NCBI GenBank assembly: GCA_020809705.1
Contig: CP085831.1
Location: 4,464,001 to 4,528,000, forward strand
Length of the DNA: 64,000 nt
Direction: 5' to 3'
Origin: Calonectria ilicicola
Taxonomy: Eukaryota; Ascomycota; Sordariomycetes; Hypocreales; Nectriaceae
In this document: in pieces, positions 54,252-64,000 of the stretch
Numbering within the stretch: the first letter of the stretch is position 1
How the letters are laid out: each line of letters starts with the position of its first letter
Program-made: the position numbers and the translations under genes
The notes under the pieces: model-generated
What the model saw: only the letters and a program-made list of their open reading frames with translations
Told to the model about the DNA's origin: nothing
Databases searched by the model: none

Positions 54252-56326
54252 CTACTTTTCATTCAATCCTGGATCCGATGATGAGGTTTCAGGTGTATCA
54301 GGAGATGTTTCCCCTTCGGCTCCTTCAGTAGGCTGCACGCGATCGTCCGGAATCCATCGTCTCTGCATCCCAAAGCTCAGAAGCAAGGACATTCCAGCTA
54401 CAACAATAGGCAAGATAAAGGCCCTAGTTACGGCATAGCCAAAAGCCGTCCGGACCAAAGGTAATTCACTGGCCGGTACCGCATCTTTTAGATCCGACGC
54501 GCCCGCATGCTGGATGGCGCTGATGTCAATCGCTACCGGCGCTCCCGCGAGCCGCCGTAAGAGCTCCCCAGAAAAAAGATTGGAAGCGATACTGAGGCCT
54601 ACAGCGCCGCCCAACAAGCGGAAGAAAACAACCAGGGCGCACGCAGTTGGCATGAGTTCGCTGGGTAGAACCACCTGTACAGCGATGAATGGCACTTGTT
54701 CTGCGAGCCCAATTCCGGCTCCACTGATGATCTGAAAGCCTAGCCATTCCCCTATCGAGGAATCTATGTCTAATTGACGGAGTAGCACGCACCCTGCGAT
54801 GAAGATGCTGGCCCCCAGCCACATGAATGGGACGTAGTAGCCTCTAGAGCTGATACATGCACCGGTGATGATGATCGAGATGCTGCAGGGAATCCCGTAA
54901 GCGAGACAGCGCACGCCTGACATGACAGCATTCGTCCCCAGTACAGCCTGAAAGTAGAAGGCTAGGTAATACATGTGCGTGTTGTGAGCCATCGACATGA
55001 GCATGTTGAAGACGCAGCTGATGGCGACCGTACGCTGTGAGAGAATTTTCATCAGAATCGTAGCTCTGTCGGTCCTGTCAGCCACTGGTAATCACCATTC
55101 ATCTACCCTTCCCATTTATTTACTTACTCTTCTTTCTTGGTTATTTGGAGCCATACAAACGCGGATATCAGTATTCCAAATACCACAATGCATGCGTAGA
55201 CCCTCGGGTCGGACCATGGATATTTGCTCCCGCCCCATTGCAGCGAGAAGAAGAGTGACAGCAAGCCCACTATTAGCAGGAATCCACCGAGGAGATCTAG
55301 TCTCTTTATCTTCTCACGCAGCGAGAGTTTTCCATTAACTGGTGCCTTTGCCTTCAAGATTTTGAACGCGATTGCAAATGTCACAACTCCAAATGCTACA
55401 CAACCAGTTAAAAGCTTTTCTTAATTACATATCAAATTACTTACGGAGGTTAATCCTACTACCAGTTAAATATCTCGTGTTCTGTCCAGGGATGACTAGC
55501 AAGGAAGGGCTTACCAGAAGCAGAATCGCCAAGTCAACCGAGGGGTATCAGTAATAAGTCCCCCGAGAGTCGGTCCCAGCACGCCTGCGATCCCGTACAT
55601 GCTTGTCACAAGAGCCATGCCAAACGGCCTAGCCCTCAAAGGAACCGATCTTCCATATACTGCCAGACTTCCGCAGAGAAGGCCAGCAGCTCCTATGCCT
55701 GATATGACTCGCCCGGTGATCAACGCTGCCGAGTTTGGTGAGGCCGCGCATACAATTGAGCCTACCTCAACTTTAAAGAAACTATATTAAACACTAATTG
55801 AAACCATTTAAGAGAATATAAATGACTCACATAATATGATAGAGGACAAATAAAGAAACCTAGCGTCGAATAAAGTGTATAAACGACCAAATGTTGGCTG
55901 GAATGCCATCTCTGTTAAGAGATATGCGCTGCCGTACCAAGCCACATCATCTAATCGATTAAAATCGCTAGTTATCTTCGGAATAGCCGTCGCTGAGGAT
56001 GTTAATTTTCATTTTGAGCAGGGGGTATAAGCATGAGATATCTTACCAAGGATGCTTCCGTCTATAGCAATCATAAAGGTGGCAACAGTGAATACCGTTG
56101 AAAGTAGGGCGAGCTCTCGTGGTGTTGCGTACTGATGAGCCGCAGTTTCATCGGCATTCATCTCTGGTTGAATTGCTTCATTGTTTATGGGATCTAGTGG
56201 AAGGTTTTCAGTTTTGTCTCTGGCATGATGCTCGATGTCATCAGCGTTATCCTGTGTTGTCTTGTTGTCAACCTTTTTTTCTAGCGGTGTACTAATCTCG
56301 AAACTGCCTCCTCTATCCTGCTCCAT
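54252..56326 (-). CDS. MFS drug:H+ antiporter-type exporter (6 exons, 11-nt microexon)
   Basis: Minus-strand exons are 56,326-56,047, 55,992-55,831, 55,770-55,515, 55,455-55,445, 55,395-55,128 and 55,074-54,252. They give 599 residues. After a ~70-residue charged cytoplasmic N-terminus, TM1 carries FMIAIDGSILATAIPKIT. A TM2-TM3 region ends FDARFLYLSS. The antiporter motif C GVLGPTLGGLI precedes WRFCFWINLPFG. Length and motif order fit the 14-TM DHA2 class common in fungal metabolite clusters, which exports toxins or drugs at the plasma membrane. The fourth exon is only 11 nt and supplies the residues INL; without it the frame is lost. Start at 56,326 is the first in-frame ATG. The gene converges on the PKS and diverges from the FAD oxidase, so product export is its likely role. 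Confidence 0.92.
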
Positions 56327-57097
56327 ACTGATTCAACAATTTGATTTAGAGTGACCAGTAGAAGATTCACGACGAAGCGTTTTGGTAACGACTCTTTTTT
56401 TTCTTTTTGTAGATTAGTATAGCCTCGGTTGCAAGATAAAAGTTTTACACATCTTCTTAATATCGTATACAGATGGAAATTGCTCAGCGTTAATGAAGAG
56501 TAGTGATCACTGCTACACGACTTACTTTAGACCCCAGATTGCGTGGACGCTGCCACAGTCTGGCCTTTCAGGGTCTTCCATCACTTCGGGCCCTTCTTTC
56601 GCTTACAGGATGCAGCAAAGCTTGCAATCGTATCACAACCGGCGCAGGGATAATGCATCATGCATGTAAGATTCAGATCCTCCAAGCCACGCCATGCTAC
56701 GCCGCTCCAATGCTGCGGGAACGGCGCCGTCGGCCCAGAAGGTTGCTTGGCACATAGCCTAAATTCGGCGCTGACCTTTTTTTTTCCGTGGCCCCCAACA
56801 TGATCTCACTGCAAAGCGAGTCCGACCATGGCTCCATTCCGGTAGCGATTGGTCAGTCAGTCGCATGCCCCTGCATCTCGGGACGTATCCCGTGCTATGG
56901 TACGATCACCTTCCTAACAGTAGCCCCAGAGGATTAAACTATTCTTGCTTACTGCAGCTTGGCAAAGGAGTCGAGGCGACTTTACAAACATACGCATAGC
57001 CATGATTGCTGTAGATATGCCAATAAAAGCCCCGATCATACTTGACGTCAATGTTCTCAAAGTATAGAGGTTAAATGGGTCTTCCAAAAACATCAAT
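56327..57097. promoter_or_regulatory. Divergent promoter region of exporter and FAD oxidase
   Basis: This 0.77 kb region lies between two start codons. It contains the palindrome AGTGATCACT at 56,502-56,511, about 175 bases from the exporter start. No further motif is assigned. Confidence 0.5.
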
Positions 57098-59117
57098 ATG
57101 ATCCCATCCAATTTTCTCCTTGCACTTAGTGTGCCAGCTTTGACATGGGCAGCAGCCCTCTCCAAGAATTGCAAGGCATTTCCAGGCGGTGCAGGATGGC
57201 CATCAAGTCAAGAGTGGTCTCGGCTTAACAAGACCATCGATGGCAGGCTCCTCAAACCAATACCGCCCGGTAGTGTCTGTCACACGGGGCAACCCAACTA
57301 CAATGCAGATCAATGCCCCAAGATCCAGGAGGAGTGGAGAACCTTCGAGTTTCATGATGAGGACCCGGTCTCTGTCATGTGGGATCTCTGGGCAAATTAT
57401 ACCTGTTTACCGATAGATGGATTTCCTTGTACTGGAGCAGGATATCCCTCGTTTGTGGCAAATGTTACCACTGCAAAGCATGTCAAAGCCGCTGTGGACT
57501 TCGGTCAGTGACACACAAACCACCGCGAAATAAAGAAGCCCAATTGACAGGTGCCCAAATAGCCCGGAAGCAGAACGTTCGCCTTGTGGTAAAGAGCAGC
57601 GGACATGACTATCTCGGGCGCTCAATTGCGCCAGGCTCCCTCTCTATCTGGACACATCACCTGAACAGCGTAAAATTTCACAAAGGCCAGTTCAAGCTTG
57701 CTGGATCAGGTAAGACCATACCAGGTGATGCCATCACTGCCGGAGCCGGGTCAAGAATGGTCGATGTCTACACGTTCGCCAACCAACACAACCGTGTGGT
57801 TGTAGGTGGTGGAGCCAAGACTGTCTCTATAGGTGGCTTTATAACGGGAGGTGGCCACTCGATTCTGGCTCCTCATTATGGGCTGGCGGCAGACAATGTT
57901 TTGGAGATGGAGGTCGTCACACCCAGCGGGGAAATTCTCACCGTCAATGAAGACCGGAATTCAGACTTGTTCTGGGCAATGCGTGGTGTAAGTGTTACTA
58001 GCCAAGTGTTCGGCAGTAATCTGTGGTTCAGGTCTATTAACTCTCATCAATAGGGAGGAGGGTCGACTTTCGGGGTTCTTACTTCAGTCACGGTCCAGAC
58101 TCATGCACCCAAGAAACTTACGATGGTATTGTTCATGGCTTTTACTCTTCCCGAAGCCCCATTTACCATGGAACTTGCCACTTGGTCCGCTTCTCAGCTC
58201 CCTTACCTTTCGGATTCCGGGTTATCAGGTTACCTCATGGCTACCGTGAACTCGACACCACCAGTTCCAATCCCAGGGCTTCCAGACCGAGTCGCGGGCC
58301 TAATGGGCAAGACCATCATACTCGATACCCAGGACACGGACAAGATTAACGAAATCTTTCAACCATTAAACAAAACTATCCAAGAGCGTTGGCCGGGTCA
58401 GGTAAACTTGCTGCTCATTACTCAACCATATGACTCATTTATGGATTGGTACAGTGAGAATTTCGATGACGGTTCAGCTGGCGGTTCGGTCTACCTCATT
58501 TCACGATTGTTAAGCAAGGATACTCTAACCAAAGATTTGGACGCCCTGGAGAATGCACTCAAGCCTATTCTTCTCAACGATGGCTGGCTGGCAACATATC
58601 TGGTCGCTGGGAAGGGGGTCAATGAAGCGAAGCCCCGCGGAGGAAGTAATGCTGTTCATCCAGCATGGCGAAAAGCATACATACATGCGCGTAAGAAGAC
58701 GCCACCAGCATATCCCACTGTCGGGTTCAAATAATGAAACAAAGTGCTAACAATCATTAGTCACCTGGCTTGGATGGGGGTACCCTCCACTCGATCTAAC
58801 AGACGGGGAGAAAACTAGAAAAATTTTGGACGATAGATTCCAGACCCTTCGTGAGCTCACACCTGGTGGTGGTTCATATATGAATGAGGTAAGCGATGCT
58901 TGGTTCCTGTCGCACAGGCGGTGGGCGAAGTGCTGACAATGTGGCTTAGGGCTTTCCGTTCGAAGAGGACTGGCAGCACACATTCTGGGGCAGTAATTAC
59001 GAGCGCCTCTTCAAAATTAAACGCAAAGTTGATCCGAAGGACGTCCTGTGGTGCAAAAACTGTGTGGGGAGTGAGGGCTGGGAGGAGGGCAATGATGGTC
59101 GTGTTTGTAAGGTTTAA
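57098..59117 (+). CDS. Secreted FAD-linked oxidoreductase, berberine-bridge-enzyme type (5 exons)
   Basis: Exons are 57,098-57,503, 57,551-57,987, 58,054-58,690, 58,761-58,888 and 58,950-59,117, with introns of 47, 66, 70 and 61 nt. They give 591 residues. The N-terminus is a signal peptide ([20 protein letters not shown]). The FAD-binding domain carries [13 protein letters not shown] with His154, the usual site of covalent flavin attachment. The second motif region [10 protein letters not shown] lacks the cysteine used for bicovalent attachment, so single-point flavinylation is expected. [20 protein letters not shown] spans the second splice. The C-terminal BBE segment reads [20 protein letters not shown] (552-571). 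Such enzymes oxidise alcohols, sugars or polyketide and alkaloid intermediates with O2. It is divergent from the MFS exporter, suggesting late oxidation of the cluster product in the secretory path or outside the cell. Substrate unknown. Confidence 0.94.
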
Positions 59118-60127
59118 GTAGATCACACATTCCAGTATTTCTTTAACCTCAGTTAGACCATGCTCAGGGGAATGACGACCATGATGCTTCATGGAGTGGG
59201 TACTTGTATTTTATAGGAATTTGCACCTATTTAAACTTAATCTACCTAATCTACCCTCTGAGTATAAATCTTCTAAAATCATCCACTCACATGTGAACCT
59301 GACTACCCTGTACAAGAATTAAAACCAGATTCTTCCAAAAAACCAGATGTATTAAAACTACCCCAAAAGGTATTTTCCCAATTAATTGCAATATTTTCAA
59401 CTCGGCAAGTGTTGGGTAGTGGTGTACAAAGTTACCAAGTCTTCCAGGCCAATTGTAATTTCATTATCATTATCATGGCTCTATCATCGCCGTAAGCTGC
59501 AGGCCAAATAATTGGCTGCCCACAACCAACACAGCCGATTCCATACATGTTTGATTTAATTACTAGTATTTTCAATAAAAATCTCGCCTGTGAAGGGAAA
59601 AAAAAATACTAGGGTAAAGGCTAGTTAAAGGGGTGACCTGTGGGATGGCTTGGAGCTAACACGACTCGTTCTATGGACACTAACTTGGAACACTAACGGC
59701 TACATTGCGGCCCTCATTCAGTGTAATCCAAATTTCGGAAGGACCAAAGCGTCAAGTTGGTTTAAATTGATCCAGTTGTCGCTGCTCCCGCCAAGAATGC
59801 ATTTGGAAATTCCTTTCATAATCTGAAAGTGAAGAAAAGGGTTCCGGCGAGTTCAGAATAGGAATAGCGCCCTGGCTGGGATGTCGCGATTACGACGGGG
59901 CTTGTGCACTGGTCAGTATGGCGTACGCCATCCCACTGTGTGTCCACTCATGAGGACGGGTCAGAAGGACGGTTCACTATGCCTAATACAACACAAGACG
60001 GTCAGTAATCGGAGTAACAAATAATTAAGGGGTAATTTGTTTCTACCAGGTAAACTATTACATGATAAATCCTTTATTTTGTTCTTCTTCCATCTCATGT
60101 GCAAAAGAGCCGGATATCCTGGCAAAA
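59118..60127. other. Intergenic, no gene supported
   Basis: This 1 kb region holds only short frames. No RNA gene, repeat or promoter motif was recognised. It separates the putative cluster from the secreted-protein gene. Confidence 0.55.
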
Positions 60128-61426
60128 ATGCACCTCCCGCTACTATTAAGTATTATGCTGGGAAGCGTCTTAGCTCAAGCCAATATCGAGAGCGCCTGCA
60201 CGACGAGATATGGCACCTTTGCGGTCGAGAATCTTCAGACAAGCAAACAGTCATTTACTACGACGAAAACCTTTACCAAATTGGTCAACGTAACCCCGGT
60301 TACGACCGTGACACCGCCCATTGACACGAGCACCATCTCATTCACACAGATATTTACATCGTGGCTGCTTATGCCTGCCATCACTGACAGGTACACTATT
60401 TCTCATATTACTACCGTGACTCAAACAGTAAGTCTATATTGAGACTAACAATTCATTTCCCCTTCTCTAACAAGGCAAAAATAAAAGATTCCATCAATCC
60501 AAACTCACACTCATACAAAAACAACAACTTCTACGACAACTGTGTCATCTACAGCAACTGTTCCAACCCCAGCTAATCATACCGCCCTTGCCTTCCAGCA
60601 AGGAACGTTTTTGAAACGTAATGCTGTGCTAGTGGAACGTCAGCCTCTTAGGGCTGGTACTCCTGACAGCATCAAGGCGTTACCGCCCATTGTCCCAAGA
60701 AGTAATAATATGAAGAGAGCGGGCAGCCTTGCTCAAGCACCAAAACGCAACAAGCAAGTTATTTCACAATATGCTTCCTCAGTTTTGTGCCATGTCACCA
60801 TCACTCGCTATCAAACAGTCACAATCAGTACCACGGGTAAAAGTACTGTTACAAAGACGGCGCCAGCTCAAACAAGCTTCGCCACTATCACTTATAAGTC
60901 TGCTATCACTAGTACTAGTATAATTGCCGAGTTTACGATAACTATCGCAGTTCCTGTTACATCTTCAGTTACAACCGTATCAACCTCTAGCACAGCGACG
61001 ACTATAACTCATACCCAAACTGTATTGGCTCCTTCCACTACATATTTCCCTCAGTGTGCACCCGGAAACCTGGTCAGCAGTATAGCTGGCAAAAAGATTG
61101 GCTCCATATATTTCAACAAAACTCTCGTTTTACAGTCTCTGTACCCTTCAGACGCCACAGGATATGGATGCTGCAGTAAGTAGCCTGCAGTGAAAGCCCA
61201 AACTTTGATTCCAGTACTGAGAACGTCTTTTGCAGTCATCTGCGCCACCTCATCCATTTGTGTAGGCTTTGCACAGCACCCAGGAGGAGTATGTTATTAT
61301 GTCACAGCGGATGGGCATGGTGACGCCAAAAGCTGGGGCAGCATGTTCCACTACTCCGACACAGAAAGTGATGGATACATGATTGGAAATGGACCTTCCA
61401 GCTTCTCGAAACCCAACTCAGAGTGA
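60128..61426 (+). CDS. Secreted Ser/Thr-rich protein with Cys-containing C-terminus (3 exons)
   Basis: Exons are 60,128-60,427, 60,488-61,175 and 61,236-61,426, with two 60-nt introns. They give 392 residues. The start MHLPLLLSIMLGSVLAQA is a strong signal peptide; earlier in-frame Met codons (from 60,062) would bury it and are rejected. The body is rich in Thr, Ser and Val with TTTxxT-like runs, expected to be O-glycosylated. A mid segment is basic (MKRAGSLAQAPKRNKQ). The C-terminal third has several Cys (GYGCC, CATSSIC, GVCYY) and ends in a Gly/Ser-rich tail without an obvious GPI-anchor signal. It resembles cell-wall or adhesion-type proteins of fungi, but no named family is recognised. 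Confidence 0.8.
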
Positions 61427-61861
61427 TAAACAGAGGCACTGAATGTAGATATTTTACGATTGATCACCAAGTGGTGGCATTAAGCTATACATACGGTTAA
61501 GAATTTAGGATGGTTGATGCAATGTTTTGGAGGCATGCTCTCTTTAAATAGGTTGCTAGGTTAATTTATTTTATTTGTAAGGGAATAAAACGAGGTTTCT
61601 GTATAAATATATTTACATACACGAATACTAATGATGTTAAATTTTATTATGAAGAGAAGATGAAGCATTTTATCTACAATTTAGCGAATACGAGGGAAAA
61701 CGAGGCCACAGCTAATGACATGCTCACTATCCAACCCAATCGTATCGAATGAATGGCCATCAGAACATTCAAACACCAGGCCCACACCCCTCCTTAGTGG
61801 TCTCAAAACGACTGACAAAAATGAAAAATAAAAATAAACGCTTGCTGTGCAAGCACATTGC
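61427..61861. other. Intergenic region upstream of tRNA pair
   Basis: AT-rich DNA between the secreted-protein gene and the tRNA genes. A minus-strand frame here and across the tRNAs is an artefact of the tRNA duplication. Confidence 0.55.
61830..61834 (-). terminator. Pol III T-run terminator, tRNA copy 1
   Basis: Five consecutive T on the minus strand lie 28 nt past the tRNA 3' end, after a small inverted repeat GCTTG/CAAGC. Confidence 0.5.
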
Positions 61862-61943
61862 TGCGTGATCTGGGAATCGAACCCAGGGCTCCCCGACGTT
61901 ACTCGAATGGCAACGGAGAATTTTACCACTAAACCAATCACGC
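61862..61943 (-). tRNA. tRNA-Gly(GCC) with 11-nt intron, copy 1
   Basis: The minus strand folds as a tRNA: acceptor GCGTGAT/ATCACGC, a D-arm with AGTGGTA, anticodon stem CTCCG/CGGGG, anticodon GCC in loop TTGCCAT, and T-arm CTGGG-TTCGATT-CCCAG. Discriminator base A is at 61,862. An 11-nt insertion (61,897-61,907) sits just after the base 3' of the anticodon, the canonical intron site. Spliced length is 71. The B box GGTTCGATTCC is intact. A run of five T on the minus strand at 61,834-61,830 is a likely Pol III terminator. Confidence 0.95.
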
Positions 61944-62020
61944 TGATTGATTGGCTGGCTAGATGAGACATGGGATCAAGATCTTTGCGAATGGTGTTGA
62001 CGAAAAGTGGAGGGATGAGC

Positions 62021-62025
62021 AAAAA
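62021..62025 (-). terminator. Pol III T-run terminator, tRNA copy 2
   Basis: Five consecutive T on the minus strand lie 11 nt past the tRNA 3' end. Confidence 0.6.
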
Positions 62026-62035
62026 GATGTACAGT

Positions 62036-62117
62036 TGCGTGATCTGGGAATCGAACCCAGGGCTCCCCGACGCTGCTCGAATGGCAACGGAGAATTTTAC
62101 CACTAAACCAATCACGC
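62036..62117 (-). tRNA. tRNA-Gly(GCC) with 11-nt intron, copy 2
   Basis: It is identical to copy 1 in every mature position. The only two differences lie in the intron (62,071-62,081), which reads TTCGAGCAGCG here and TTCGAGTAACG in copy 1. The genes are 92 bp apart on the same strand, and their flanks are also similar (GCTAGATG... GGGATCAAGATC), showing a tandem duplication of about 174 bp. A T5 run at 62,025-62,021 just downstream is the likely Pol III terminator. Confidence 0.95.
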
Positions 62118-63662
62118 TAGTTGATACGGTGTCGCTAGATGGGAATGGGATCAAGATCCTTCGGCTGCGGAGTACACCCGGCTTGTGTAAACCGTTTGCC
62201 CAAAACAATAAAGTGACACCACTTGGCCAACATGAAGCCTGAGAGAAACTGGTAGATTTGCCATCCATGCCAGGCATTATTGTGGCGCATCCCAAACCCA
62301 TTGAAACTGGTCACTCGCCCCGAATTGAACGGCCTAACTTGCAAGGAATCCACCCTCATTGCCATCATCAGGATTAATTCGTGGGACTCCTCAACTGGGT
62401 AACTGACAATCTTCTGATTGACGTTCGCTTCTTCCATATTGCACCTCTTTTCGGTCAAGGTAAGGGGGTTAGCGATATTAGCTGAAACCAAACAAGCCAG
62501 TAACACTGTTGGGAGTTAGACCTGGGAAACTTATTCAAGGACATCTCTAAGTACGGAATCTCCATAAAGAAGCTATTCATTATCCTTCTTGGCCCATGAA
62601 AGGATTCGCATATCATGTCTTCCCTGTACCTTTTTCTTAGCATGATCCCTGAAGAGGATAATAGGCTTGCAAAAAGGTCTTCATCTTTCAATACTGGACA
62701 AATCACAGGAACGGTTCAACAAACGCCACGGCGACTAAGCCGAACAGCCCTGAAAGATAGAAGCGAGTGATGTTGCACATCTGAGGATACACTAGGAAAC
62801 TATTTGACACCACAGACCCGCTGTCAATCACAGAATCACTGGAAACTCTGGTCTTACTTGATCATAAAGAAAATGCGGCACGAAGTATAGAAAGGGTGGT
62901 ACCATTTAGTAGACGAATCCATCGAAAGTGATATTGATGCTTTCCCGTTTGCTGTTATTGACTGCAATAGGCGAGAAGTAGTTCCTGTCAGTGGTCAAGT
63001 CAGATACATCACTCCTTGTTGTCTTTGGCATCTGGCGACAACACAAGAGGCTATTCAAACGAGTGAACCTGTTCCAAAATCCCTGCCGCAAATTGTGGAA
63101 GACGCCATGACGGTAACAAAAGAGCTCAACGTACGATATATATAGGTCGCTCGCCATTGCTCTGATCACAGAAAAAACCGAAATTTCTCAAACGGAGCTT
63201 AATGAGATGACAAATATCGATGCACTTTTCCTGAGTAGTCCTTTACATCGCACCATTCGTTACTGCCGTCGATATACCTGATGTCCTAGGAAGCGAAGAA
63301 CCCCATGATGAGAACCCAAGACTTTGAACTGAGTTTGATTACTTGCTGTTACATCTTATATAACCTCCCACTGGATTTGTTCAAGTGCTTCTTGTGTAAT
63401 TTTGAGAAACGGCATAAAAGCATTGACCCATGCAAAAGTACAATTATCACTACAATCACGCTGCGTGGATAACTCCGTTAGAATCAACATGAAAGAGGGA
63501 CTTTTCATTCTCTAATTGTCGCCATCCCTCACCCATAACAGCTATTACATTACATAACCCAAAGGGGCATCCGGTTATTTCTTGGGATTTTTGGCCGCAT
63601 TTTTGGCCGCAAGATCAAGATCTTGGCAAACCACGGCAACACCTGTCAACTACAGCGAGTTG
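62118..63662. other. Intergenic, no gene supported
   Basis: Several minus-strand frames of 80-120 codons occur (for example 62,906-63,169 and 62,455-62,706) but none shows a recognisable domain, and I could not join them into a convincing spliced gene. A poorly conserved or decayed gene cannot be excluded. Confidence 0.45.
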
Positions 63663-64000
63663 TTAGCAGCTGCAAAATCTGCTTCTGGGGTAGAAACCTA
63701 CAGGGATGCTTCCTTCACAGCAAACTGGTTTGTAAGAACATTGAAGATGCCCGTTCCTGTCCACCTGCATGACTTCACCTACACCATGAGTCAGTATTTC
63801 TGTTATAGGAGTTGCATCGTATATCCTACATTCGGTTCCGATTTCAGCGTCATCAGGTAAGTTCGCAGCGAGATTATATTCGGAAACCGTTTTGGCAATC
63901 GTTGGAGAATTCACAGGGACAACATGTTTGCAGCACCATTCGTTGGTTGTGAAACACTCGTCGGTCTTAGCCGCTGCGAGTGCAACAAAGGCAAGGACTG
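63663..64000 (-). CDS. Class I-like hydrophobin, partial (5' end outside window)
   Basis: The minus-strand frame is open from the window edge to the stop at 63,663 and shows 111 residues. The visible N-terminus, VLAFVALAAAKT, is the end of a signal peptide, so only a few residues are missing. The cysteine order is that of hydrophobins: C-x6-CC-x33-C-x29-C-x5-CC-x14-C. This matches the class I pattern except that the fourth-to-fifth Cys gap (29) is longer than usual. A ninth Cys lies two residues after the eighth, at the very C-terminus (FCSC). Hydrophobins self-assemble into amphipathic films on spores and hyphae. An overlapping plus-strand frame is a shadow. Identification rests on Cys spacing, since hydrophobins share little other sequence. 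Confidence 0.75.
   Translation of the reverse strand, partial: VLAFVALAAAKTDECFTTNEWCCKHVVPVNSPTIAKTVSEYNLAANLPDDAEIGTECRIYDATPITEILTHGVGEVMQVDRNGHLQCSYKPVCCEGSIPVGFYPRSRFCSC

Noticed and set aside
61681..62301. 206-codon minus-strand open frame with an internal protein repeat
   Set aside because: The repeat is the translation of the two tRNA-Gly genes; the frame is an artefact.
62135..63169. Possible spliced minus-strand gene joining several 80-120 codon frames
   Set aside because: No splice combination gave a recognisable or continuous protein.

Overview
The window looks like a filamentous ascomycete (Pezizomycotina) chromosome segment. The genes carry many short GT-AG introns (47-104 nt). 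The secondary-metabolism and secreted-protein families are typically fungal. About 32 kb of extremely AT-rich DNA shows the C-to-T / G-to-A decay expected of repeat-induced point mutation (RIP). No species can be named from the sequence alone.

Layout. (1) About 1-32,680 is a RIP-degraded repeat block without intact genes. It holds two head-to-tail copies of an unclassified ~9.8 kb unit. The second copy is interrupted by two Ty3/Gypsy-type LTR retrotransposons with exact boundaries: 10,110-15,689 (215-bp LTRs, 5-bp target duplication AATTT) and 25,290-32,190 (400-bp LTRs, target duplication AAAAT). Both elements read on the minus strand. (2) About 32,680-37,900 is a border zone: an F-box pseudogene killed by six in-frame stops (five of RIP type), a small secreted Cys-rich protein, and a multi-pass membrane protein. 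(3) 37,920-59,117 is a probable biosynthetic gene cluster of six genes in three divergent pairs: two Gfo/Idh/MocA oxidoreductases; an RTA1-like membrane protein and a 3,116-residue highly reducing polyketide synthase (PKS); a 14-TM-type MFS exporter and a secreted FAD-linked oxidase. (4) 59,118-64,000 has a secreted Ser/Thr-rich protein, a tandem pair of intron-containing tRNA-Gly(GCC) genes, and the C-terminal part of a class I-like hydrophobin cut by the window edge.

How the cluster may work. The PKS reads KS-AT-DH-degenerate MT-ER-KR-ACP and ends in a choline/carnitine O-acyltransferase (cAT) domain with an intact HxxxD motif (His2840, Asp2844). In the characterised Trichoderma virens enzyme of this architecture (Tv6-931), the cAT domain releases the chain by transfer to polyols. 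The adjacent pair of sugar/cyclitol-type dehydrogenases therefore suggests, as inference only, that the acyl acceptor is an oxidised or epimerised sugar or cyclitol made within the cluster. The FAD oxidase would tailor the product and the MFS pump would export it. No cluster-specific transcription factor was seen.

Spliced gene models were assembled by hand. Every multi-exon model given keeps an open frame with GT-AG introns, and all complete models end at a stop with a length divisible by three.
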